Below, piece by piece: positions 1-6,314 of a DNA stretch of 8,938 nt. The DNA lies in the NCBI GenBank assembly GCA_945870465.1, contig CAMBSS010000164.1:1-8938 (forward strand), given 5' to 3'. The DNA comes from Bordetella parapertussis. GTDB lineage: Bacteria > Pseudomonadota > Gammaproteobacteria > Burkholderiales > SG8-41. The notes under the pieces were generated by a model. That model searched no databases. It was not told the DNA's origin and was given only the letters and a program-made list of their open reading frames with translations. Position 1 is the first letter of the stretch. The number at the start of each line of letters is the position of its first letter. A program made the translations under genes and the position numbers.

Positions 1-674
1 TGGTGCCGCATCTCGCGCGCAAGTTCCGGGTCGTGCGCATGGATTTGCGCGGGCACGGCGAATCAGGGATTCCGCGCGTCGATCAGCCGCTGACCCTCGC
101 GCGGCTTACGCAGGACGTGCTGGACCTGCTCGACCATCTTGGCGTGGACAAAGCGCATTTGCTCGGCGTGTCCGGCGGCGGCTACCTCGCGCAGCAGCTC
201 GCGATCCATCATCCGGCGCGCGCGACCAGCATCCTGCTGTTCGCGTCCCGACCCGGATTCAAGGACAGCAACGGCGCCAAATGGATCCCCGAGATGGAGC
301 GCATCGGTTTGCGTGCGTTCATCGCGGAGACGCTGGAGGAACGCCTGCCGCTCGCTCAGCTCAGCCAGGCGCAGATCGACTGGTTTCTCGACGAGATCGC
401 GCGCAACGATGAAGGCCTGGTCAAGCGCTTCGTGTTGTATATGACGACGCAGTACTGGATGGCCGATCTCGCCAAAATCCGCTGCCCGACTTTATTGGTG
501 GCGCCGGCGGGCGACTCCATCGGCAATGCGGGCGCTTACGCGGATATGCAGAAACTGATCAAAGGCAGCGAACTCGTCACCTACGATGTCGCGAACCACA
601 ACATCTGCGACTACCTGGCGGACCGCTGCGCGCAGGATGCTTTGGATTTCCTGCAGCGGCATTTTCCTTCTTAA
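1..674 (+). CDS. Alpha/beta hydrolase, 3' part (5' end outside window)
   Basis: This is the C-terminal 223 residues of an alpha/beta-hydrolase-fold enzyme of the enol-lactonase/esterase type. The frame starts at base 3 with a GTG, but the first residues (PHLARKFRVVRMDLRGHGES) are the strand and turn normally found about 45-55 residues into the family, so the true start lies left of the window. Counting from that GTG, the nucleophile elbow GVSGG puts the catalytic Ser at residue 57. The acid is probably Asp171, in LLVAPAGDS after the RCPTLLV strand, and the base His199 in VANHN. A lid-like helical stretch spans about residues 95-150. The stop is TAA at 672-674. It converges on the solute-binding protein gene, with a repeat element starting 5 bases after the stop. 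The neighbourhood of acyl-CoA genes suggests a small ester, lactone or thioester substrate, but this is inference. The fold assignment is firm; the substrate is unknown. Confidence 0.9.
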   Translation, partial: VPHLARKFRVVRMDLRGHGESGIPRVDQPLTLARLTQDVLDLLDHLGVDKAHLLGVSGGGYLAQQLAIHHPARATSILLFASRPGFKDSNGAKWIPEMERIGLRAFIAETLEERLPLAQLSQAQIDWFLDEIARNDEGLVKRFVLYMTTQYWMADLAKIRCPTLLVAPAGDSIGNAGAYADMQKLIKGSELVTYDVANHNICDYLADRCAQDALDFLQRHFPS

Positions 675-678
675 AGCA

Positions 679-805
679 GGGAACCGCAGATTTTTCTGTT
701 TGGACTTGCCTGATGTCGGGTCAAAAGTTAAGGGATGGGAGTTCGTCGCAATCTGAAGCCAAGGCCTCGCCGATTTTATCTGTGTTTATCTGCGTTCATC
801 TGCGG
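679..805. repeat. Inverted-arm repeat element A (ACCGCAGAT type)
   Basis: The left arm is short and decayed: GGGAACCGCAGAT at 679-691. The right arm at 778-805 carries three copies of the unit in the opposite orientation (ATCTGTGTTT, ATCTGCGTTC, ATCTGCGG). About 86 bases of unrelated core lie between. Just outside, TAAAGCA (672-678, containing the hydrolase stop codon) is exactly complementary to TGCTTTA (816-822). The element fills the 171-base gap between two convergent genes. The same 13 bases open element B at 1775-1787, which shows that this is a dispersed repeat. Its function is unknown. Confidence 0.75.
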
Positions 806-845
806 CCGATAGATTTGCTTTAGGATATCTTTTTAGTCCGCATAG

Positions 846-1817
846 TCAGTCGACGGTGACGTTCGCCGTTTTGGCGACCTTGAACCACTTCTCCGATTCC
901 GCCGCATAGTAGGCGGCGAATTGTTCCGGCGTATTGCCCACGGGAACGCCGCCGAGATCGAGCACTCTTTCCCGCAGCGCGGGTGTTTTCAGGGCTTTCG
1001 CTATTTCGTCGCTGATCTGCCGGCGTATTTCGGGCGGCACGCCGGCGGGCATGACGATGCCCTGCCATGAGCTCGCGTCGTAACCTTTCAAGCCCGATTC
1101 GCTGGCGGTCGGCACGTTCGGCAAGACCGGAAAACGCTCTTTCGTTGAGACGGCTATCGCGCGCAGCCGGCCTTCTTTCACGAAGGGCAATACGCCGACG
1201 GCTGGCGCAAACGCCACTTCGACGCGGCCCGCGAGGTGATCGACCATCTGCGCACCCGCGCCTTTGTAGGTGATCAGCGCGATGTCGATGCCGGCCTGCT
1301 GCTTCAAAAGCTCCATCGCGAGATGCGGGCTCGCGCCGCCGCCGCTCGATGCGTAATTGAGCGCGCCAGGCCGGCGCTTGGCGAGCGCTATCAGTTCGGC
1401 AAGATTCTTCACCGGCAGCGCTGGATGCACGAGCAGCAGCATCGGCACCGTCGCGATCAGCGTCACATGCGAAAAATCCTTGAGCGAGTCGTAGCCGGCA
1501 TTGGCAGACAGGCGCGAGGCGATGGCCTGCGCAGGCGCCACCATGCACATCGTGTAGCCGTCGGGCGGCGACTTCGCGCACAGGCTGGTGCCGATATTGC
1601 CGCTCGCGCCGGGACGGTTGTCGGCGATGACGTTGACGTTCCACGCATCCGACAGCGCCTTCGCCACGATGCGGCCCAGCGTGTCGGTCGCGCCGCCGGG
1701 CGGATAGGAGAGAATGAAACGTACGGGTTTTGCAGGATAGGTTTGGGCGTGCGCTGTTGCTGCTAAAAGCAAGAGGGAACCGCAGATAAACGCAGATGAA
1801 CGCAGATGATTCAACAT
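846..1817 (-). CDS. Bug/TctC-family tripartite tricarboxylate transporter solute-binding protein
   Basis: This is a periplasmic receptor that binds carboxylates or related small acids. The family signature follows the signal peptide: YPAKPVRFILSYPPGG then TDTLGRIVA, with later family blocks PPDGYTM, RLRAIAVST and LPNVPTASE. From the ATG at 1817 the protein has 323 residues, the usual family length. Its first 24 residues form a signal peptide (hydrophobic core FICGSLLLLAA, cleavage after AHA, mature start QTYP). The frame is open upstream to 1913, but that stretch reads through repeat element B and would put 32 extra residues before the signal, so it is rejected. No clear Shine-Dalgarno sequence precedes 1817. 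Residues HLRSSAFICGS of the signal are encoded by the left arm of element B. It lies 113 bases downstream of the cyclodeaminase-family gene on the same strand. No TctA or TctB membrane partner is in the window, which is normal for Bug receptors. The ligand cannot be predicted. Confidence 0.92.
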   Translation of the reverse strand: MLNHLRSSAFICGSLLLLAATAHAQTYPAKPVRFILSYPPGGATDTLGRIVAKALSDAWNVNVIADNRPGASGNIGTSLCAKSPPDGYTMCMVAPAQAIASRLSANAGYDSLKDFSHVTLIATVPMLLLVHPALPVKNLAELIALAKRRPGALNYASSGGGASPHLAMELLKQQAGIDIALITYKGAGAQMVDHLAGRVEVAFAPAVGVLPFVKEGRLRAIAVSTKERFPVLPNVPTASESGLKGYDASSWQGIVMPAGVPPEIRRQISDEIAKALKTPALRERVLDLGGVPVGNTPEQFAAYYAAESEKWFKVAKTANVTVD

Positions 1818-1921
1818 TAAAAATACATTTGTGAAAATTTGGAATTGAAATTTCTCATGGCCAATCGCCTCGTCAATCTGAGTTGATGTATATCTGCGTT
1901 GATCGGCGTCCATCTGCGGCT
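1775..1921. repeat. Inverted-arm repeat element B, overlapping the TctC gene start
   Basis: The left arm at 1775-1810 is the cleanest copy in the window: GGGAAC followed by the 10-base units CGCAGATAAA, CGCAGATGAA and CGCAGATGAT. The right arm at 1890-1920 runs the other way (ATCTGCGTTG, ATCGGCGTCC, ATCTGCGG). The core, about 79 bases, begins AT-rich and holds the TctC start codon (1815-1817). The right arm ends 10 bases from the stop codon of the upstream cyclodeaminase-family gene. Outside the arms, GCTAAAAGCA (1762-1771) and GCTAAATAAGCA (1919-1930) form an imperfect direct repeat, a weak candidate for a target duplication. Any promoter specific to the TctC gene would have to lie within this element. 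Confidence 0.85.
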
Positions 1922-1930
1922 AAATAAGCA

Positions 1931-2917
1931 CTAGGGCAGTTCCACCAGTTTGCCACGGCCGCGCTTGCCGGCTTCGTGCAGAGCATGAATGGCAAAGGCG
2001 ACGTCGCCGATGGCCATGCCCTGAATGATGGCGACTATGCGGTCAGTCGCGGCCAGCCGGCCGGGCTTTTTTCCGGCGACGACTTCGCAGGCCAGCGCGT
2101 CTGCGCGCGCCGCAAAACCTTCGCGCGTCAGATGGCCCTGCCGGATCCAGGCGCCGCCGTCGCCGACTTCGGACGCGAATTCCGGATCGTCGACGATGAA
2201 GCGTTGCGATTCTGCGAGCACGCCATAGTCGACTTCGTTGCTCTCACCCATCGAGCAGACCACCGCGCCGGGTTTGAGCAATCCTGCCGGCACGAGCGGC
2301 TGGGTGGCCGCGGTCACTGCAATCACCACGTCCGCGCCGGCTATCATGCGGGCGTGGTCGGTTTCGGCGCGGACCGGAAATTTCACCTTGCTCGCGTGCG
2401 CGGCGACAAATGCAGCCATGCTTTCCGCGCGGCGCGAGTTGATGCGCAATTCGGCTATCGGCAGCGCGCTTGCGAGCATGGGCACAAATTCATGCGCGAT
2501 CTTGCCGGTGCCGAACAGCGCCACCACCAGCGGGCCGGGATTGACCAGCGCTTCGAGAGTCGCGGTACCGAACGCCGCGGTGCGTATGCGGCTGATCCAC
2601 AGCTCGGGCACGAGGCCCGACAGCGCGAGCCCTGCGTGGTCGTAGACCGCCGTATAGTTGAACGCCTCGGCATCGGTCGGCGAGCGGCGCGATATCAGGC
2701 GTATGCCGGATGCGCCGAGATGGCCGACGGTCGCCGCCTTGAACTTGAAGCGTCCCGCGCCGAAGCGCCGCGCGTCGAGCGACATCGAAGACGGCGTGGA
2801 CAACTCGCTGTTGCCCGCGGCCTGGTCGCGCAGCGTCAGCCGCGCGAGTTCAAGCGCGCGGTCGGTATCGATCGCGGCACGGACATCTTCTTCGCTGAGT
2901 ATGCGGATGCAGGACAT
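1931..2917 (-). CDS. Ornithine cyclodeaminase/mu-crystallin family protein
   Basis: A 328-residue NAD(P)-dependent enzyme of the family that includes ornithine cyclodeaminase, ketimine/pyrroline-2-carboxylate reductases and some alanine dehydrogenases. The N-terminal part opens with the typical ILSEEDVRAAI. Residues 57-61 (FKFKA) match the substrate-binding Lys region, and RTAAFGTAT (112-120) matches the usual RTGAASG-type helix. The Rossmann loop is VALFGTGKIA (132-141), where the family norm is GxGxQA. The segment CSMGESNEVD (221-230) occupies the position of the family's GxxxPGxxE active-site loop but diverges from it, so true ornithine cyclodeaminase activity is unlikely. The start is ATG at 2917, with only a weak GGTGAG-like ribosome-binding sequence. 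The gene is transcribed towards the TctC gene and diverges from the crotonase gene across a 433-base gap. A role in reducing an imine or keto acid is inferred from the family only. Confidence 0.88.
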   Translation of the reverse strand: MSCIRILSEEDVRAAIDTDRALELARLTLRDQAAGNSELSTPSSMSLDARRFGAGRFKFKAATVGHLGASGIRLISRRSPTDAEAFNYTAVYDHAGLALSGLVPELWISRIRTAAFGTATLEALVNPGPLVVALFGTGKIAHEFVPMLASALPIAELRINSRRAESMAAFVAAHASKVKFPVRAETDHARMIAGADVVIAVTAATQPLVPAGLLKPGAVVCSMGESNEVDYGVLAESQRFIVDDPEFASEVGDGGAWIRQGHLTREGFAARADALACEVVAGKKPGRLAATDRIVAIIQGMAIGDVAFAIHALHEAGKRGRGKLVELP

Positions 2918-3350
2918 GGTGTGACGGCTATCTCACCACAAAGAGGCGGCGAAAGAAAGCCGCGCACCGCTGTGGTGCCGCCCGGTTCGATTCAGCGCGC
3001 GCGATTTTCTCGCGGCGCTGCTTGGCGCCGCAGCGCGCCCAATTCTTTAAATATTGAACCGCAAAGCACACGAAGGACGCCAAGGAAATCAAAGAATAAC
3101 TTTGAAATGCTGCGGGTTTTCGCAGATGCGATCGATATTCGCAACTATTTATTGCCGATTGAGCCAGCCCTTTTCTTGCCCTTTCTTTGCGTCCTTGGCG
3201 GTGAATATTTTAGTTCTTTAAATGGATGCGCCCCGAGAAGATAGAGGAGTCGCACAAGTGCTGTAAATCATCGTCTGCGCGCACTCTGGTAAACTTGCGG
3301 CAGAAATTCAAACCGTCTCGCAGAGACCATCCATCCCGGAGAAGACAGTC
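2918..3350. other. 433-base gap between divergent genes
   Basis: No gene is supported here. Bases 2918-3040 are GC-rich and contain a perfect 7-bp inverted repeat, GCGCTGC (3015-3021) and GCAGCGC (3030-3036), around an 8-base loop, without a T-run. Repeat element C occupies 3043-3223. Bases 3224-3350 form the leader of the crotonase gene and end in a good ribosome-binding site, GGAGAA at 3338-3343, seven bases before its ATG. Promoters for both divergent genes should be in this gap, but no convincing paired -35/-10 hexamers were found. Open frames crossing the region are antisense or run-through frames with no recognisable product. Confidence 0.7.
3043..3223. mobile_element. Inverted-arm repeat element C, flanked by a 10-bp direct repeat
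   Basis: The left arm at 3053-3089 reads ATTGAACCGCAAAGC followed by GAAGGACGCCAAGGAAAT. The right arm at 3172-3206 is its imperfect reverse complement (CTTTGCGTCCTTGGCGGT). AATATT occurs at both outer ends (3050-3055 and 3204-3209). TTCTTTAAAT is repeated exactly in direct orientation at 3043-3052 and 3214-3223, immediately outside the arms, as expected for a target-site duplication. The unit differs from elements A, B and D (CAAAGGACG-like instead of CAGATAAACG), yet the outward GAACCGC end is the same. The element carries no open frame of its own. It may be a non-autonomous mobile unit; no transposase for it is visible here. Confidence 0.75.
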
Positions 3351-4265
3351 ATGGCAGTCAAGCGCAGCAAGGCAGCTGGCGCGCGCAAGGGCGCACGCAA
3401 ATATTCAGACATTTTGTACGAAGTCAAAGACCAGGTCGCGTGGGTCACCATCAACCGTCCGCGCGTGCTGAATTCGTTTCGCGAGCAGACCCTCGACGAA
3501 CTGATAGACGCGCTGAAATCCACGCGCGAAGACCCGACCATAGTCTGCGCGGTGGTGACCGGCGCCGGCACCAAGTCGTTTTCGGCGGGCGGCGACTTTT
3601 TCGCGATGAAGCGCCTCAATTTCACCAACGCCTATATGTGGAACGACCGCATGCTGGGCCTCGCAATGACGATACGCGGCCTGCCGATCCCGGTGATCGC
3701 GATGGTCAACGGCTGGTGCATGGGCGGCGGGCATGAGCTGGCACTCTGGTGCGACGTGGTGATCGCGTCCGAAAACGCAGTGCTCGGCCAGACCGGGGCC
3801 AAAGTCGGCGCATGTCCGACCGTGGGTGCTACGCAGTACCTGCCGCTGATCCTCGGCGAGCGGCTGGCGCGCGAAATGATTTTCTGCGCACGGCGCTTCA
3901 CGGCGAAAGAAGCCGTCGAAGTCGGCCTCATCAACAAATGCGTGCCGCAGAAAGACCTGGTGAAGGAAACGCTCAAGTGGTGCACCACCATGAAAGGCCA
4001 CAGCGCGCTGACGATCCGCATGACCAAGCGCTCGCTCAACTCCGCATCCGACGCGCTGTATGCGTCGTGGCAGCAGGGCATGGAGTTGCTCGCGCATGTG
4101 TGGGGTTCGCCCGAAGCCAACGAAGGTATGGATGCTTTCCTCGAAGGCCGCAAGCCCAACTTCAACCAGTTCCGCGTGCGCGACAAGCGCGAAATGGTGC
4201 GTTACCTCGACGGCTGCGAGAAGAACCTGAACGAGCCGCCGTACATGCGGAAGAAGCGCAAGTAA
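3351..4265 (+). CDS. Enoyl-CoA hydratase/isomerase (crotonase) family protein, BadI/MenB-like
   Basis: A 304-residue crotonase-fold enzyme acting on an acyl-CoA. After a basic, probably disordered N-terminus (1-17) comes YSDILYEVKDQVAWVTINRP, which resembles 2-ketocyclohexanecarboxyl-CoA hydrolase (BadI) and dihydroxynaphthoyl-CoA synthase (MenB). Oxyanion-hole segments are FSAGGDFF (77-84) and GWCMGGGHELAL (121-132). Glu129 matches the first catalytic Glu of enoyl-CoA hydratases, but the second is absent: GQTGAKVGACP (146-156) has the GQ(T/V)G form of BadI/MenB. The region near 254-273 (ANEGMDAFLEGRKPNFNQFR) is the usual C-terminal element, followed by about 30 extra basic residues. The ATG has a good ribosome-binding site (GGAGAA, 7-base spacing). 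The following CoA-transferase is on the same strand 145 bases away. Hydration, or hydrolytic ring or C-C cleavage of a cyclic or branched acyl-CoA is the likely role; the exact reaction is inferred. Confidence 0.9.
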   Translation: MAVKRSKAAGARKGARKYSDILYEVKDQVAWVTINRPRVLNSFREQTLDELIDALKSTREDPTIVCAVVTGAGTKSFSAGGDFFAMKRLNFTNAYMWNDRMLGLAMTIRGLPIPVIAMVNGWCMGGGHELALWCDVVIASENAVLGQTGAKVGACPTVGATQYLPLILGERLAREMIFCARRFTAKEAVEVGLINKCVPQKDLVKETLKWCTTMKGHSALTIRMTKRSLNSASDALYASWQQGMELLAHVWGSPEANEGMDAFLEGRKPNFNQFRVRDKREMVRYLDGCEKNLNEPPYMRKKRK

Positions 4266-4281
4266 CCCTGGGGCTTTTGAG

Positions 4282-4394
4282 CTGCGGATAAACGCAGATA
4301 AACGCGGAAGCTGCAGCGCCAGGGACAACTTTTCGAACGATCATTGGATCTACAGGGCGACAGATTTGAATCTGCGTTTATCTGCGGCTGAACC
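4282..4394. repeat. Inverted-arm repeat element D (ACCGCAGAT type)
   Basis: The left arm at 4282-4307 reads CTGCGGATAAACGCAGATAA then ACGCGG. The right arm at 4369-4394 reads AATCTGCGTTTATCTGCGG then CTGAACC, its reverse complement in plan. The core is 61 bases with no recognisable content. The element begins 17 bases after the crotonase stop codon and ends just before the CoA-transferase ribosome-binding site, so it fills nearly the whole gap. Each arm holds two complete units of the 10-base period. Confidence 0.85.
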
Positions 4395-4410
4395 GAACTA
4401 GGATTTGAAA

Positions 4411-5619
4411 ATGAGTTCTGAACAAAAAATCGTCCCCGGCGCGCTCGACGGCGTGCGCGTGCTCGATCTCACGCGCATCCTCGCGGGGCCCCTGTGCGGC
4501 ATGATGCTGGGCGACCTCGGCGCCGAGGTGATCAAGGTCGAGCCGCCCAACGGCGACGACACGCGCGCCTGGGGGCCGCCGTTCATAGAAGGCGAGGCGT
4601 CGTATTTCCTCGGCCTTAATCGCAACAAGCGCTCGATAGCACTCAACATGGCGGTCAAGGCGGGGCAGGAAATACTCGCCGGCCTCATCAAGAAAAGCGA
4701 CGTGCTGCTCGATAATTTCAAGCTTGGCACGCTTGCCAAGTGGGGTTTCACCGACGCGTGGTTCGACGAGCACGCGCCGTGTCTCGTGCGCTGCTCGATC
4801 ACTGGTTACGGTTCGACCGGTCCCAAAGCCAAGCAGCCCGGCTATGACTTCATATTGCAGGCCGAGTCGGGCCTGATGAGCATCACCGGGCCCCAGGACG
4901 GTACGCCGACCAAGCACGGCGTGGCGCTGGTCGATTTCTGCACCGGCATACTCGCGTCGAACGCGGTTCTGGCAGCATTGAACGCGCGCCATCGCACCGG
5001 CCGCGGGCAGAAAGTCGAAGTGTCGTTGTACGAATCGTCGCTCGCGATGCTCGTCAACATCGCGTCGAACTATTTGACGGTAGGCAAGGATGGCGGACGT
5101 TTCGGCAACGGCCACGCGAGCATCGTCCCGTATACGACGTTTCCCACGGCAGACGGCGTGCTGGCGCTCGCGGTTGGCAACGACTCGCAGTTCGCGAAAT
5201 GCGCGGCGGTGCTCGGTCACCCCGAATGGGCGCAGGACCAGCGCTTTACCCAGAACAAAGACCGCGTCGCGCACCGCGAACTCGTCGATGGCATGGTCAC
5301 CGCAGCGCTCAAGACCGACAAAGCGGACGCGTGGATTTCCAAATTGCAGGCCGCCGGCGTCCCGTGCGGCAAAATCAATTCGGTAAAGCAGGCGCTCGAC
5401 GATCCGCAGACCGCTGCGCGCAACATGATCACCAGTGCCGAACACGCGACGATAGGCGAGCTCAAAATGCTCGGCTCGCCTTTCAAACTCAACGGCACGC
5501 CGACTTCCGTGCGCCGCGCGCCGCCGACCCTCGGCCAGCACGCGGATGAGATACTCAAAAACGAACTCGGCCTCGACGACGCGAAGATCGCGGCCTTGCG
5601 TGCCGACAAAGTGATTTAG
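4411..5619 (+). CDS. Class III CoA-transferase (CaiB/BaiF family)
   Basis: A 402-residue family III CoA-transferase, which moves CoA between a donor thioester and a carboxylic acid, usually as an intertwined dimer in the cytoplasm. Diagnostic segments are GVRVLDLTRILAGPLCGMML (14-33), GAEVIKVEPPNGDDTR (37-52), LNRNKRSIALN (69-79), the block around the catalytic Asp, GYDFILQAESGLM (144-156, Asp146), and GRGQKVEVSLYES near 195-210. The length is typical of the family. An in-frame TTG at 4405 precedes it, but ATG 4411 is preferred: AGG at 4400-4402 lies eight bases upstream, and MSSEQ is a normal N-terminus. It is flanked by repeat elements D and E and lies between the crotonase and VOC genes on the same strand. 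This supports a pathway in which an acid is activated without ATP and then processed by the crotonase. Donor and acceptor cannot be told from sequence. Confidence 0.93.
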   Translation: MSSEQKIVPGALDGVRVLDLTRILAGPLCGMMLGDLGAEVIKVEPPNGDDTRAWGPPFIEGEASYFLGLNRNKRSIALNMAVKAGQEILAGLIKKSDVLLDNFKLGTLAKWGFTDAWFDEHAPCLVRCSITGYGSTGPKAKQPGYDFILQAESGLMSITGPQDGTPTKHGVALVDFCTGILASNAVLAALNARHRTGRGQKVEVSLYESSLAMLVNIASNYLTVGKDGGRFGNGHASIVPYTTFPTADGVLALAVGNDSQFAKCAAVLGHPEWAQDQRFTQNKDRVAHRELVDGMVTAALKTDKADAWISKLQAAGVPCGKINSVKQALDDPQTAARNMITSAEHATIGELKMLGSPFKLNGTPTSVRRAPPTLGQHADEILKNELGLDDAKIAALRADKVI

Positions 5620-5642
5620 ACGCGATCTCAAAAACCGTTATT

Positions 5643-5776
5643 GGAACCGCCGATGTACGCCGATGAACGCGGATGAGCGCAATGGACGTGCTATTTTTTG
5701 GGGCTAGGACTGGATTTGTATCGGCGTCAATCGGCGTACCCCTCAAGGGGGTATTAAAAGGAATACATCGGCGGTT
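5643..5776. repeat. Inverted-arm repeat element E (CCGATGTACG type), right arm interrupted
   Basis: The left arm at 5643-5680 reads GGAACCGC then the 10-base units CGATGTACGC, CGATGAACGC and GGATGAGCGC. The right arm, in reverse, is TATCGGCGTCAATCGGCGTA (5719-5738) and CATCGGCGGTTGC (5766-5778). Between these two pieces is a 27-base insertion, 5739-5765, absent from the left arm. It completes a small hairpin, TACCCC (5737-5742) with GGGGTA (5748-5753). The core, 5681-5718, includes a run of six T. The element starts 24 bases after the CoA-transferase stop codon. Confidence 0.8.
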
Positions 5777-5810
5777 GCTTTTCGGTGTTGCGCTTTTTAA
5801 ACAGGTATTT

Positions 5811-5854
5811 GCTCCTTCCCCCTTGATGGCGGAAGGCGAGGATGGGGGTGAAGG
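5811..5854 (+). repeat. Short palindromic unit carrying the ribosome-binding region of the VOC gene
   Basis: CCTTCC (5814-5819) pairs with GGAAGG (5831-5836) around an 11-base loop, followed by GCGAGGATGGGGGTGAAGG up to the start codon at 5855. The sequence resembles the CTCCC...GGGAG palindromes dispersed between genes in many proteobacteria (from memory, not checked). The G-rich tail also serves as the only Shine-Dalgarno-like sequence for the downstream gene. The hairpin sits 18 bases before the start and could affect translation; this is inference. Confidence 0.5.
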
Positions 5855-6265
5855 ATGATCATTGGACTTGGCCACATTTCCATCGTCGTGCCCGACCTCG
5901 CCGCCGCCGCCCGCGAGTTGGAAACCAAGTATGGCCTCAAGATCGGCGCGATCAAAGTCAATGAGGAACAGGGTGTGCGCATGGCTTACGTCGAACTCGC
6001 CAATGCGAAGATCGAGCTCATGGAGCCTTCGCGCAAGGATTCACCCGTCGCCAAATTCCTCGAGCGCAATCCGAAAGGCGGCATTCATCATTTCAGCCTC
6101 GACGTCAACGACGTGGACGCGACTACCGCGACCATGAAAGTCAACGGCGTGCGCATATTAGGCGATGGAAAACCCCAGCTTAACGTGCACGGCGAACGCA
6201 TCGCTTTCGTCCATCCCGCGGATTTTCTTGGTGCGCTGGTGGAGCTGGAAGAGCGGAAGGCGTAA
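5855..6265 (+). CDS. VOC-superfamily protein, methylmalonyl-CoA epimerase-like
   Basis: A complete 136-residue single-copy VOC (glyoxalase-fold) protein. The sequence follows methylmalonyl-CoA epimerase closely: LGHISIVVPDL at the start with metal ligand His7, AKIELMEP with Glu54 at the second ligand position, DSPVAKFLE then GGIHHFSLDV with His78/His79 giving the third ligand, and FLGALVELEE with Glu130 as the fourth. These residues match the divalent-metal site that stabilises the enolate during racemisation of 2-methyl-branched acyl-CoAs. The start ATG 5855 gives the exact family N-terminus. No methylmalonyl-CoA mutase is nearby, and the neighbours are a CoA-transferase and a crotonase. It may therefore act on another branched acyl-CoA of that pathway; the family assignment is firmer than the substrate. 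It converges on the metallo-hydrolase gene with a 43-base gap. Confidence 0.88.
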   Translation: MIIGLGHISIVVPDLAAAARELETKYGLKIGAIKVNEEQGVRMAYVELANAKIELMEPSRKDSPVAKFLERNPKGGIHHFSLDVNDVDATTATMKVNGVRILGDGKPQLNVHGERIAFVHPADFLGALVELEERKA

Positions 6266-6298
6266 GAGCGGAGCCCCGCAGCGACGACTGCTCTTCAG

Positions 6299-6314
6299 GC
6301 CTGAGAGCTCAGGC
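6299..6314. terminator. Possible bidirectional terminator hairpin between convergent genes
   Basis: GCCTGAG (6299-6305) and CTCAGGC (6308-6314) are perfectly complementary, giving at least a 6-bp stem with a 4-base loop. The right arm includes the stop codon of the minus-strand metallo-hydrolase (6309-6311). It is the only palindrome in the 43-base gap between convergent genes. There is no T-run on either side, so intrinsic termination would be weak. It may be only a palindrome. Confidence 0.4.

Noticed and set aside
1818..1913. Upstream start at 1913 for the TctC gene
   Set aside because: The 32 added residues translate the repeat element and would bury the signal peptide inside the protein.
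1775..1921. CRISPR array from the regularly repeated GCAGAT units
   Set aside because: Units are 10 bases with no spacers, and the two arms are inverted relative to each other.
1762..1930. GCTAAAAGCA / GCTAAATAAGCA as a target-site duplication of element B
   Set aside because: It is imperfect by a 2-base indel, and TAAAGCA also borders element A, so it may belong to the element. Kept only as a weak hint.
1976..3244. 422-residue plus-strand open frame opposite the cyclodeaminase-family gene
   Set aside because: It is antisense to a gene with clear family motifs, is rich in Arg/His/Gly as GC-rich antisense frames are, and runs through repeat element C.
4378..5631. 417-residue minus-strand open frame opposite the CoA-transferase gene
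   Set aside because: It is a shadow of the CaiB/BaiF gene, with low-complexity Arg/Ala/Val composition and no recognisable motif.
5690..5700. T-run in element E as an intrinsic terminator of the CoA-transferase gene
   Set aside because: No stable stem directly precedes the T-run; the surrounding repeats do not pair locally.
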